Shown here piece after piece: positions 1 to 10,202 of a stretch of DNA of 17,472 bases. Source of the DNA: Ettlia oleoabundans (taxonomy: Eukaryota; Chlorophyta; Chlorophyceae; Chlamydomonadales); NCBI GenBank assembly GCA_019693395.1, contig JAAMXP010004517.1, forward strand, positions 1 to 17,472, written 5' to 3'. Both the position numbers and the translations under genes were made by a program. How positions within the stretch are numbered: the first letter of the stretch is position 1; the number at the start of each line of letters is the position of its first letter. The notes under the pieces are model-generated. The model did not search any database, was not told the DNA's origin, and was given only the letters and a program-made list of their open reading frames with translations.

Positions 1-61
1 CCCTCCCGCCCAATCAGCTCATATCCGAGGCTGCCCCCACACTGCTGCTACAGCCACCCAC

Positions 62-806
62 CTGCGTGACGGTCCCTGCGCTGCTGGTCCTAAGCCGCCG
101 AATCCGGGACCCGTTCATGTCCACACAGAAGGAGGCGGCCACCCCCGTGTTGTGGTGGGGGCGCAGCAGGCTGCCCATACCCTTGCTGTTCATCAGCGCC
201 AGACAGATGCGCATGTCCAGCCAGCCTGCATGAGGATTGGGGGGAGAAAGGATGGAATGCAAGCTTCTTCTGCCATGAAACCCAGGCGTTGGTTGTACTC
301 GTAAAACATACTGCCACCAACAGACTAGCCTTCCACTCTGGATGTAATCTACTGTAGTGGTATACCATTGACAGGCCCGGGCTTCTAGTCTGGGATGCAA
401 TCATACGGCCAATCTCACGTTCCGGCGGGGGAAGCGCCAATTATTTGAGTGAGCTAGAAATGCAGCGCCACCAACACGCACCCGCCGCGCGGCGATGGCT
501 GCTGCTGCCTAAACCTTCCCTGAGACTATCCACCCGCCACACCAACAGGTCTGCCCGCCACTGACCGCACCACCCTGCCCTTACCTCCAGCCATGCATTC
601 CAGACCCCACGCAACTCCGCCTCTCTCTTGCCGCTAAGGGTCTCACCTAATGTCAGTCCCGCCCCCCAGCTCTTGCCCTTCAGGAAGATGGGCCCGGACC
701 ACAGCGTGCCGCCATCCGGCGTCGCTTTCTTGCAGATCAGCACCACATGCTCCTTGCTGTGCGACAGCAGCGCGCCCTTCTTGCGCCGGTGAATGAAAGC
801 CAGGCC
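62..806 (-). other. SYLF domain core exons (647-806 and 62-225)
   Basis: These two exons carry most of the lipid-binding fold. The first starts after acceptor GCCGCAG at 806 and ends at donor GTGAGA (left edge 647) with one base of a Gly codon. The second supplies the other two bases after ATGCAG, giving ...GLTLG-WLDMRIC..., which matches the SYLF strand pattern. It ends at donor GTGGGT (left edge 62). An acceptor farther upstream (CTGCAG, exon edge 849, or CACCAG, edge 816) would put the exon in phase 2 and break the join with the preceding exon. The 806 acceptor is therefore preferred. Confidence 0.8.
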
Positions 807-1824
807 CTGCGGCATTCTGGTGCGGGCCGATGAGGCATATGTGACATGGCTGCAGTTCATTGCTGTTTTCAAATATCATTGCAGATAGTCCTACCTCTTC
901 CCCCCTGCTGCAATGGTAGGCCTGCCATGAGCAGCGGCGAGACTGTCTCCCCAGCGATGGGTGTGTAACACCGCATGTGTGGTCTGCTGCACAACAACTG
1001 CACTGCTGCCACGCTCCCCCGGCTGCCCTGTGGCTCAGTGCCACCCATCCACACATCCACACCACGGGGGGCACACACAGCCCACCTGCGACTGGTAGAT
1101 GGCTGTTTTGGGCATGGCCGCCACTCGCACCACATCCCTCCCCTCAACATCCACACCCAGGATGGAGGTGTCGGTGAGCTCGCTTAGAGCCTGCTCGTTG
1201 GAGGGAAGATAGGAGGTGTGGGTGAACTGAATGTGAGAAGGAATGTTAGCAACCGAGAGCCTGAGAAAACAAGCAAAAGTTGCTGTTGGTCAGGCGCTGC
1301 TTCAAGCTGTGCTCTGAGGAAAAGCAGCGAGGGAGGCAAGCAGGAATGGCAGAAGGGCAAGGGGGTGGGCCGACTGATGGATTGGCTGCATGGCGAGGTG
1401 GCTAGCAGCTTGGTAAGTGGACAAGACGCAAGCAAGATTCAACAGTTCAATGTGGTGTAACTCGGAAGGTATAAATTTTGACAACACGAAACTGGGCAGG
1501 CTGCTTGCGGCGCAGGCAGAGGTCGCCCAGGGCGGCGCATCTCAAGTGATGACAGGCTGCAGGGAATCCTCCCGCTTTGGGCTACTCTAATTGAAACCAC
1601 CTGCTGGGTAAAATTTGCAGCTCTCTGCAGCTTACGAGCCGCCCACTCCGATCGCGTCTGCAGGGCAGGGCCAGCACGGGCGGTGGGTTGGGCGGGAGGA
1701 GGCGGCGGGTGGCGGGCAGGCTTTGCTCGGCTGCGCGCTCGCCCTCCACCGAGGCGCGCTGCAGAGGGATGAAATGCCGCCGAAAGACAAGCTTGAGTGC
1801 TGCCTGTTAGGTTACCTGCGCCAT
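62..1824 (-). CDS. SYLF (Ysc84-like) lipid-binding domain protein, 3'-partial
   Basis: Membrane-associated protein of the SYLF family, whose members bind phosphoinositides (yeast Ysc84, animal SH3YL1, plant CFS1). Exons in transcript order: 1816-1824, 1636-1758, 1086-1190, 647-806 and 62-225; phases 0/0/0/1/0 agree at every join and give 187 residues before the window ends. The family signature is visible across three exons: AMPKTAIYQSQ joined to GLAFIHRRKKG (the usual 'IPk..l..akGlaf'), then DGGTLWSGPIFL ('dG.WS.P'), then WGAGLTLG joined to WLDMRICLALMN ('G.G...G...d..l.L.n'). The last three exons are strong. The first two (a 9-base coding exon with ATG at 1822-1824, and a Pro/Arg-rich exon) are tentative: they rest on open frame, good splice sites and matching phase, not on homology. 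The end of the domain and the stop lie left of the window. It follows the lipase gene in the same direction, but the TGTAA signals between them argue for separate transcripts. No FYVE or SH3 domain is visible, though one could lie beyond the edge. Confidence 0.72.
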
Positions 1825-2328
1825 GATCGCGCTTGCAGCGCCGCGCGGCGAAGTACGCTGCTTACTTCAAAACTCAGATCAGAGTGTATGAAAGGGGCAG
1901 GGCAGACTCTCCTTGCGGAAATGTACCAGCAGCGTGCTCTTTCACAAGGCCAGTCTGGTTTAGGGCTGTCGCACAGTTGCAGGGCCAGCCAGACACTTTC
2001 AAGCGGGTAGTTTGTTGAAAATCGTGCAAGAAGGATTTCCGGCCAGCTCGTGATATTGTCAATGCCGCCACCGCCCCGCTGCGCCCATCAAGGCAATGCC
2101 CTAGCATCCACTCACATGGAAACAGGGCCGTTATGCTTACATTTAAGAGACTTAGCACCTAGCAGGAATGCCAGTAGAGAATACATAAGCGATTTAGGGT
2201 GAAATGGATAACAATTGATCATACCAGCGGTGCTTTACACAATCAGATATCATACCAGTATCATTACAGAGCTGTTCAGCCGGAGCAGAAAAGAACTCCT
2301 ACAGGGGTGCAGGACTGGTTTCAAACTG
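1825..2328. other. Intergenic region between lipase 3' end and SYLF gene
   Basis: This stretch of about 500 bases separates two genes that both run leftward. The right part (about 2100-2328) is visibly richer in A and T than its surroundings and should be the 3' UTR of the lipase gene, since it contains TGTAA on the minus strand. The left part (about 1825-2100) would hold the promoter and 5' UTR of the SYLF gene; I see no TATA box or other recognisable element there. Short open frames on both strands have no family likeness and I do not call them genes. Confidence 0.6.
2235..2268 (-). terminator. Poly(A) signals (TGTAA) of the lipase gene
   Basis: Two copies of TGTAA on the minus strand, at 2264-2268 and 2235-2239, lie about 60 and 90 bases after the lipase stop codon. 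TGTAA is the established polyadenylation signal of Chlamydomonas and many other green algae. A third copy at 2137-2141 is a weaker candidate. Their position supports both the 3' end of the lipase gene and its separation from the SYLF gene. Confidence 0.6.
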
Positions 2329-5300
2329 CTACACTGCCACATCACCAGGCTCGGCAGTTGCCACTTGATGCTCCACTAGCCCATGCCGCTGCGACGGAGA
2401 CGCAGGACTTGAGCAGCCCTGGCCCAGTGCCATATGTACTCGCTGCATGCCATCCTGCTGCCGGTGTGTGTCGCCGTGGAATGGGCCTGTGGCCTGGGGA
2501 GGGAGGGGGCCAGAAGCCTGAGGCGATGGTGTGGCGCTGTGTGACAGCGACAGGACACCTGCTAGGGAGAGGCACCCCGGGGCGGTGGACTGCCGGGAGG
2601 GCTGGCTGGAGGGCATACGTGAAGGCTGGCGAGAGGGCAGCGGGGCGCCGCTAGCCAGGTGCGTGTCAGCATCGCCATCGGGGTGGTTGGGATCGTTGGG
2701 CGCAAGCCTGAAGCGGGCAAATGTGTCTTGTCCAAAGCCCGCTGTGACTCGAAGTACCTGCCTCACATACCTGAGGAGTCAAGGGGAGGGGCAGGAGCAT
2801 TTCTTAGCATTCAACATCTGTCGACGTCGCGGTGCCTCAGGCAGACGAAAAGTTTTTGCCACTTTCACTAGTGCCATAAAGGCATTTTTGGCCAGCTGAC
2901 CAGCAGCATTGGAAGACAGCAGAAGTTGGCAGCGGGCCTGTGCTGCTCACAAACAGTAGCAGCATCCTGCTTCAAGCCAGCGTGGCCACAACCCCAACCA
3001 TACTCAGTATCCGGCAGACCACACCACAGTACAGCGCAGCGCAAGCCCCAGCCTCCAGCCACCCTCACTCTGACTGCAGCAGTGCCTGGCAGCCACGCCG
3101 CCCCTGGTTGTGCTCCTTCTGGCGCTGCAGCTGCCCACGTATCAGCGCTGCAAAGCTGCAAACACGCGGCGTGGCGGGACAGGGTGGGGCAGGGCCGGGT
3201 GGGGGGTTCATGGGAGCCAAAAGAACCAATGCTTTGAGCGCAAAAGCCTGGTCTGCAACCTCACGCCACGCAACACCCGCCTGCCGCCACCACGCCTTCC
3301 AACCGCCACACTCACCTGAGCCCATACGCGCCCAGCATGTGCTGCTGTATCGAGGAGCCGAAGCTCTCCCTTGCCGACCTCTCCATGAGCGAGGGACGCA
3401 CAATCAAGTCGCCAGTGGGAGTGAGCACCACTCGGTGTGCGGCACGCTTGTACAGCATGACAAACTTGCCTGCGTTAAGGTGGCGGCCAGGCAAGTGCAG
3501 CAGCATGGGAGGGCTGGAGGGTTGGGCATCAGATACGAAGGCGAGAGACAAACAGGCATTGAGGCAGGTAGGAAGCTTGGTTGACCACAGGCTGTAAGCT
3601 GAGGTGATGTGAAGCGCAGGCGATGCTCGCCAAGAGCCGGCTGTACCGCTCCAGGTAACGCCCATCGGTTGCTGACAAACAACCAGCTGGTACGGAACAG
3701 CCCCCACCCAACCGCAATCCACATGACCACCATCACGCCCCGGGCTCCCCGTCTGCTGGCCACCCACCATTGCGAACTACGGCATCATCGCTGTGAATTA
3801 CATCAAATGACGCAGGCACTCGGGTGATATAGTCCCAAGCGAATGCATGGTTGCCTGGGCGTGGGGCACCAAATGTGTACACAGTGATATCTGCCCTGCC
3901 ACCTGGCAGCTGCTGTGCCAGCTGGCGGCACAGCGTGACAGCATCATAGGCTGCGAGGCTGGCAAGAGCGCCACCCAGGCTGTGGCCAGTGAAGAGAAGG
4001 CGCCAGGGGCGGCCATGGGGCGGCGGCGAGCCGGAGGTGAGCAGATCCCTGAGAGCTTCTAGCACCTGCAGGGCACAGTCGCACGTCAATGCAGCCAGCC
4101 GACGACACAGGCAGAACATCAAGGCAGGTAGTCATATGACTTTTCAATGGCAGGGCCGGGAACAACGCATACACCATAGCTCTGCACTGTAGTGATGTAC
4201 AACATTGCGCCTCTGCAAAAGCAGCTGGCTGATAGAGTCCTGCTGTGCCTCCGGAATGACAGCTCCTCAGTGAGAAAGCAGTAGCTTATATTAGCTTGTA
4301 ACGCTGGCCAATCCCTGCAATCGGCACTTGACTGGCCTGGCTGCGCTTAATTACTCACCTGCGCATTAAGCCCGTTGGCTTGCCAGGTGTTGAGGAACCC
4401 CCAGTGAACCATGGGCTGACGGCACAGCCAGTAGCTGCCTCGCACAGGAGGGTGGGCGGCACGCCACACCTGCACGGCAGCAGGGGCACCGCCAGGCGGC
4501 AAGTCGGCAGCTGGGGTGCGGGCGGCTGATGGGCATGCCTGGTAATTACAGGCCACAGCGTCACATGGTTGCCAGCCAGCGCCCAGTGGCACCTGAAGCT
4601 TACTGCCCAGCAGCCTTGCAATCAAAGGCGCAGCCCTAGCCCAGGACGAAGGCAATCGCAGTCGGCAACCCCACACGCAGCAACCTTACACACAGCGCAT
4701 CCCCAGCGCGACCGCAGCGTGCTCACCTTGATGTTGGACAGCATGTTCTTCAGCGACACCGTCCCGCGGAAGGAACACACGATGGTGCCGCCCTGCCCCC
4801 AGCCGATAACGCACTTGGCATCGTGCTCAGGGCCCCACAGCACACGGTGCTGCGTCAGACCGTACAGCCCCAGCGCCGTCTCCAACGACAGCCCCCCTGC
4901 TCCTCCCCCCAGATCGTCAGCTTTCTCGACTCTTGCTGCTGGCGCGGCTGCTGGTACTGCTAGTGCTGCTGCTGGTACTGCTGCTGCTCCTTTGCCTTGG
5001 TTACCCAATTGTCCTCTGCCGCCCTTGCAGCCGCGACTACCTCCGCTGGGCAGCCTGCCAGTGCTGTCCCTGCCATGCCGTACATGCCCATTGCTGCTGC
5101 CGCCATTCTCAGGCCCCGAACCAACACCGCGGCCAGTGCTGCAGGTGCCACTCATGGTACTCTCCGCTCCTGCTAGCATTCTCGATTGGCTTTTCTCTTC
5201 TGGCTCCCTCTTTTCCCACTCCTCCCCCACCACCTGCCCCTGTTTTCCCTTCGTCTCCTGCCACTCCCCCTCTTCTCCATCCTCCACATCATCCTCGTAC

Positions 5301-8300
5301 GCCAGCCAGCTCCAGCACATCATCTTGAGCGCAGTCTCCACACAGAACATGGGCTCGCTTGCTGCCAGTGGACGCTGCGCCAACTTCCGCGGGAGGTCCG
5401 TCTCCAGCCAGGCAAAATCTGCAAAATTCATGTGGGTGGGAAGTGGTAGGGTGGCGGAGGTGCAGGGAAGCGGGCGCGAATGGTGTAGGTGTGCATGGAT
5501 GTGGCCGCTTGCAGGAGTGGGTGGGATAGGGGTTGACTGGAAAAGGCGGCGCAGCCATGCAATTTCTGTGAGTCAATTGCACAGCCACTGCCTGTATGAG
5601 GCCCAGGCGGGCCAGCGCAGCTTGCTCAGGTCTATTTAGCCATGCGTATACCTCATAGGCTCAGCAACCTACATGTCTGCTTGGCAATGCCATCCACCAA
5701 TACACCCAAGCATCAGCCATGCCTTGCTGGCCCACCTTGCCGCCATGTGTGCAACTCCAGCTCTTTGCGTGTGGGGTCGTTAGGCAGGATGCAGATCACG
5801 TTGAGCAGCACCAGAGAGGTCATCACAATCTGCGGCAAGGCAAAATAGGCAGCCTTGGGGTGGAGTAAGAGTAACTTATGTCAACCACTTAAACCCCACA
5901 AGTAGAGGCGGCAGAGGCACCGTGCCTCAGCGGGGATCCATGTAAAACGTGGCAGTACAGGCACCAGCAGGGTGGCGCTGCGGAATGTGCGCGGCTGGCT
6001 GTGCTGGACAGACAGGAAGCCAGGCCAGGCCGGCAGCCAATAGCACACTATCGGGCAGCATTACAGCATATCTCGCCTCCATGGGAGTGAGCCCTAGCCA
6101 CCTGCAGACAGCACAGCACACAGCACAGCCCACCGTGCATTCAATGTGTGGAAATAGAATTGAGTTGTTGGCAGAAAAGATTGTACTGAGGGGCAACTGC
6201 AAGTGAGGGAGGGAGATGGCAACTACATGTTGTCTGGCTGCTGCAGATCTCCACCTTGTCCTCAGGGCTGGCCAACAGACTGGCACAGAACAAGAAGGGA
6301 GGTGGGGGGCAGCCAGGCCCAGCGACGGCAGTGATGCTGTAGCGCACACCACCCCGTCCCATCCCATCGCGTCCCATCCCATCCCAGCACCCTGCCACAA
6401 ACAGCCCAGCAAACTCACGTTTCCATATAGCTGGTGCAGCTGCGCTCCCCGATGTACCTGCAACTAGCCAACTTGTTGTGCCTCTAAGCAGCTGTCACGT
6501 TGACTTGGGACAAAATCAAGTGGATTACGCAGAACTATCGGCAGAGCAATGGTCCAATTTTAGCTGCTTTCAAAAAGCTAGCACAGGTGTCCGGACCTGG
6601 GTTTGCACACTGAGCGCAAGCTTGTCCACCACAGCACACAAGATCGATGCCTACCATCCCTAATCGCGCCCAAAGGTCGCCTAAAACCAATACATGTTCA
6701 CCCACCAGAACAATGTGTTGCACATCACGAAGAATACGGCGGCGATGAGGCGTGTCTGGCACTGCAGGCAGGGGCAGCAATGTTGTAGATGTCAAGTCAA
6801 TGCAGCATGCAGCAAGGCTTGGGAACGTAATGTGGCAGCGCTTCGCTCCAGTCATAAGCTGCGGATGGCCGCTGTAAGACCGCATAACAGAAAGCTTATC
6901 ACTACAAGCACCCAGGCAACATCTGACTGAGAAACTGGTGGCCAGGTTGGCTACCTGTAGGCGAAGCAGGATGTTGTGTGTGCGGTATGTGCAGTAGGGG
7001 CGCTTTGCCAGCTCTTGCCGTGCGAGGTACAGCACCACAAAATATGTCAGCAGTGTGATGGAGAGGAGTGCTGAGGTCAGGGAGGTGAGAGCCATTGTCA
7101 CGCTGCTGGAGTCGCACTGATACCGCCGCCATTTCCTGCAATATTTTAGGGAAACATAAAAACTGATGTAAAGTGTGGCAGGGCATGCGGGTTAGCCTGC
7201 ACCAAGCAAGCATGCACAGCCGGATTGTTGGAATTGAGGGGCAAGCACTCGTCTAGTTGAACTGAATGTGCAGGTGGGGCTTGGCAGCTGAAGCGCCCTT
7301 CGTATCTGGCAGAGCAGCGATGAGACACGGGGACAGCTGGGCACGAAGCTGTGCACCCCTTAGCTCGGGGCACACCCCAAGCCAAACCACAGAGCAGTGC
7401 AGCAAACAGCACATGCCCGTGCATCTCACCGGCAGTCTGCCGCCATGGTGCCTGTGTTGTCCAGCGGGTAGCAGTCCCCTTCATCCTTGTCCTGGCTGCT
7501 GCAGGGCCCGCCCCTGCTGGCTGCAACATATGACACCCACAAGTGCATACACACAGGCGTGAGCAACACAGTCGGGGCTCCAAGCCACATCATCTTCAAA
7601 CACGTGCGTGAGGCCCACAACAATTCATGCAACCTGCAACTCACAGGCATGCACCTGCACGGTGCAATGCATCCCTGTGATGGTACGGCCCATCTGCAAC
7701 ACACTGCCATCATTCAACCACAACCCATACCACGTGCACGCTGCGTGAGCTCGTACAACCAGACCACCCATTGGTACATTGACCCCGCTCACACTCGGTG
7801 GTGATGGAATAGATGAGGAAGGCAATCAGCACCAGCTGACAAGGCAACCACAGTATGACAGCCTGCACAGCGCCAGGAAGCACAGCACAGCTCAGCACAA
7901 GCAACGCTGAGGAACGGATGTCAGAAAATGTATATCGATGATGCACGGCCATTGCTGTGTGGGCAGGTTGAAAGCTGGAGCAACCTGCTTTCCTGTATTG
8001 GTGAACGGAACCCTGCTGCGCTGCACCTAATGTATACAACACGCACGCAACGCCTCTTGTTGCAGTGCAGGTTGACACTTTCCTCCTGTTTTAACCCACC
8101 AGGCCACCCCACCTTCAACAAATGGCTGCGCAGAGGCAGGTCACCAACCATGCGCTCCACACCGGGCCCCGCGCCATCCGAAATTTCGATCACAGGGCCC
8201 AACGCTGCAGGTCCAGGTCCTGCTGCCAAGGCCGGCTTCTCCCCCTCCTCTTTTGTCTCTTCCTCATCCTCCTCCCCAGCTGGCAGCTTTGCACCACCGC

Positions 8301-10202
8301 CAGCCTCAGCCGCCTCCTGCAATGGTGCCAGCATCACAGGCGGCGCCACCGCCGCTGTTGCTGCTGCAGTTTCTTCCTGCTCAGGCGCTGCCGCACGACT
8401 CTGCTGTTGCTGCCAGCTAGCTTCGTGCCCTGAAACTGCGGCTGCCGCCTGTGGGTCAAAGCATTGGCAACAGGTGGAGGCGACAGCTGACAACCTGAGC
8501 AGGCCCTGTCTGACTGCCTGAAGCACAAACACGCCCGCTCTCTGAGCCGGCCTCACGATTGCTGCCTTCAGCAATGCAAGACCTGTGTACTGCGCAGGCA
8601 GCGGGTTTTGGGCCTGTACCACGAACAAGCAGAAGAGCTGCAAGCAAGAGGAGGATGGCGGGGCAGCGGCGGCTGGTTAACGCTTCTGCGACGGCCAGCG
8701 GCAGCAAAACTGCAGTACAGCAGTCGCTACACTAGTGGGGCAGCTTGTCAAACCCAGATATAACACGTCTGTAACCACGTACTCTAATGGGTTGAAATGA
8801 TTCGGAAACGAACCCACCCATACGACGCCCTCCGCGCTATTTGCTGGTCCCTTGCTGCTGTGTGCACGCCCACATGCCGACGAGAGCAATGCCAGAGTTG
8901 CGCTGGCACTCCCTCCCAAACCGAGTGCGATGTTGAAAAGCAGGCTCAAGCATAAAGTTAGAGCAAACTGCAAGAACCTCTCCCATTTGACACGCATGAC
9001 CCAGACATAAGTACCCCAGCCAGCCTAGCACGAGCCCCGCACCGCATTCCAGCAAGTCCAGCGCACGATGCTGAAGGCGTATATGGGTTTGAGAAACCAG
9101 CTGCACGGCTGGGCCAGCACATTAGCGTTGGGGGCCAGGTAGAACACCTGTGCCATAGGCGAAAACAACAATGGGGACAGACAGGGAAAACAGAGAACAT
9201 GAGAGGGGGAGGGGGAGGAAGAGGTGTGGCAAGCGGCAGAGCATTTCTTTGACATCTCACACGTATAGGCAAGTAGAGCCACAACCAAACGATGTGTATA
9301 TTTAGAACAGGTCAGTTTGTCAACCATCAGCTCACCAAGTTGATGATTTGTATTGCCAGCTCAGCGCTGATCAGCGCAACGGCGCGCATGCGCCGCGGCC
9401 CCCACACGTTGCCCGCCCGGTTGACTGCAGGGCAGCACCAAAAAATGAACAGAGTGTGTTTGGCTGCGTGGGTATTTTGTTAGCTGATAAGGAAAGAGCA
9501 CCCTGTGGGCGGGGGTGGGGGGCCCGATGACACGCAACCTCGTCTCCTATCCCCAGACTGCCGCACTCTGGGCTGGCAACAAATTCAACGCACAGCCAGC
9601 AAAGCACGGCACGGACTGTGACAAACACCGAAGAAAGCCAGCGTATGCACCTTCCTTCCACACCTGGGACATAAGTCACTGCCTTTTACCTGCCCACTCA
9701 CCGCGTCGAATGCGTTTAAGCAGCAATGTGCCAATGCCCAGCATGACTACCAAGCAGGTGCTTGCCACCACTGTGTTTACTATCACCAGAGAATCACTGA
9801 GCACCAATGCTGCATTGGAGTATGCAAACTTGGTCACTGTCTCCCAGAGCAGCAGGCCCAGAGCAAAGAGCAAGAAGAGGCGGAACTGCGCCAGCAGCAC
9901 CTGCAGGTCAGGGGTGGTCGAGTTGCGCTTGGGAGTTGGAGTTTGGGCAAGCTCACCTGCGTGCATGCATGCTCCTGCCCCCCACCCACCCGCGTAGTTG
10001 TATCACTCATGTACTCGATGTTGAGAACCACGTTTCGAGCAGAGCCCTCCAATATGTTTGGCGTGCTGCCCCTGCCAGCTGCAAAGCCCTGCGGCTGCCC
10101 TGTGAATGCTGTGCCGCTGGGTCCCCTACTCCTTGCAGTGCTGTGCTCCGAGTGCTCCGGCCCGCTGACGAGTGAGGAGTCAGTCCATTCACGGCCCGTC
10201 AT
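2329..10202 (-). CDS. Polytopic class 3 (diacylglycerol lipase-like) lipase
   Basis: Predicted membrane-bound acylglycerol hydrolase resembling sn1-specific diacylglycerol lipases; exact substrate unknown. Eighteen exons in transcript order: 9990-10202, 9702-9900, 9336-9424, 9043-9147, 8113-8637, 7795-7862, 7430-7633, 6955-7135, 6706-6761, 6419-6457, 6065-6101, 5736-5829, 4727-5418, 4359-4469, 3768-4065, 3316-3469, 3069-3155, 2329-2770. Phases agree at every junction, giving 1197 residues and a TAG stop at 2329-2331. Residues 1-71 are polar; about eight hydrophobic segments lie between 77 and 587, interrupted by a low-complexity loop (about 253-350). A conserved-looking soluble stretch (604-647) is followed by an acidic/Gly/Ala-rich insert (648-779), the lipase core (780-1022) and a Ser/Pro-rich tail. 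Least certain are the 7795 donor (GTGTGA) and the end of the 6065-6101 exon. The start is the first ATG in the open frame, context GCCATGA. The gene is divergent to VPS11 with 390 bases between start codons. Confidence 0.82.
3316..5418 (-). other. Class 3 lipase catalytic core
   Basis: Strand and oxyanion region IVCSFRGTVSLKN (about residues 816-828) at the end of exon 4727-5418; substrate-side motif MVHWGFLNTW in exon 4359-4469 (family form 'vH.GFl.aw'); nucleophile elbow LLFTGHSLGGALA in exon 3768-4065 with Ser about residue 900; YTFGAPRPGN strand; and candidate catalytic Asp in HSDDAVVRN (about residue 964 or 965). The next exon reads GKFVMLYKRAAHRV and TPTGDLIVRP, where His 982 is the nearest candidate for the triad, though I cannot prove that alignment. 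Ser and Asp are in canonical positions, so the enzyme looks active rather than decayed. Confidence 0.85.
4934..4989 (+). repeat. Ala-codon (GCN) repeat inside the lipase coding exon
   Basis: An imperfect CTG/GGTACTG trinucleotide-type repeat; read on the minus strand it encodes runs of Ala broken by Val-Pro (pattern AAAVPAAALAVPAAA). It sits in the 648-779 insert just upstream of the catalytic strand, in a part of the protein that is otherwise acidic and Gly/Ser-rich. Its length is likely to vary between strains because the unit is slippage-prone. Confidence 0.7.
6356..6383 (+). repeat. Short tandem duplication in a lipase intron
   Basis: GTCCCATCCCATC occurs at 6356-6368 and again at 6371-6383, with GC between, and is itself built from a CCCAT pentamer. 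It lies in the intron 6102-6418 of the lipase gene, close to the donor side. No function is evident; it looks like a minisatellite seed. Confidence 0.75.
8638..9042 (-). other. Lipase intron of 405 bases with possible cassette exon
   Basis: Longest lipase intron. Direct joining of its flanks gives RWTCWN-ALFCLFVVQAQ, a continuous hydrophobic helix, so I treat the whole stretch as intron. Inside it, 8818-8967 is open in the right frame, preceded by TTCTTGCAG and followed by GTGGGT, and is exactly 150 bases. Including it would add 50 residues starting FALTLCLSLLFNIAL. Its codons are less GC-rich at third positions than neighbouring exons, so I leave it out of the main model. Confidence 0.4.

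Larger units (their letters stand above)
5736..9900 (-). other. Multi-pass membrane region of the lipase
   Basis: Hydrophobic segments by residue: about 77-98 (FRLFLLFALGLLLW), 109-132 (LVIVNTVVASTCLVVML), 152-171, 188-209 (joined across exons as RWTCWN-ALFCLFVVQ), 379-397 (LVLIAFLIYS), a weaker one near 416-437, 483-505 (LLSITLLTYFVVLYLA), 534-547 (IAAVFFVMCNTLFW) and 573-587 (IVMTSLVLLNVICIL). Animal DAG lipases have four membrane spans before the hydrolase domain. This protein seems to have roughly twice that, so its topology is not simply the animal one. The count depends on exon choice, especially for the 7430-7633 and 6065-6101 exons. Confidence 0.65.

Noticed and set aside
643..1074. 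A 143-codon minus-strand frame through the SYLF exon
   Set aside because: It reads the same DNA in another frame (starting near GPHQNAAG). The SYLF frame gives GLAFIHRRKKG and DGGTLWSGPIFL and fits both neighbouring exons in phase.
1218..1460. Plus-strand frame of 80 codons in the 1191-1635 interval
   Set aside because: It has no family likeness, and the opposite strand here is a pyrimidine-rich tract expected of an intron before the 1190 acceptor.
3069..3315. Direct join of lipase exon 3316-3469 to the last exon, skipping 3069-3155
   Set aside because: Phases would allow it, but the small exon continues GAYGL as a helix (SFAALIRGQLQRQKE) with good splice sites, so inclusion is more likely.
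4569..5639. A 356-codon open frame on the plus strand
   Set aside because: It is antisense to the large lipase exon 4727-5418. The opposite strand carries the lipase motif FRGTVSLKN in phase with its neighbours, while this frame is Ser/Pro-rich with no family likeness.
5949..6064. Extension of the lipase exon 6065-6101 into PDSVLLAAGLAWLP
   Set aside because: It is open and hydrophobic, but the only phase-0 exit would be the poor donor GTCTGT, whereas GTAATG at the 6065 edge joins smoothly to IVMTSLVLL. It remains a possible alternative.
8122..8528. Plus-strand open frames rich in Ser/Ala/Leu/Cys over the lipase exon 8113-8637
   Set aside because: They are complements of the low-complexity Ala/Gln/Glu loop of the lipase; biased codons keep several frames open.
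62..10202. SYLF domain as the C-terminal part of the lipase (one fused gene)
   Set aside because: The lipase frame ends in TAG at 2329, followed by AT-rich sequence with TGTAA signals, and a plausible separate start for the SYLF gene exists at 1824. A fusion would need splicing around the stop, for which I see no good donor in phase.
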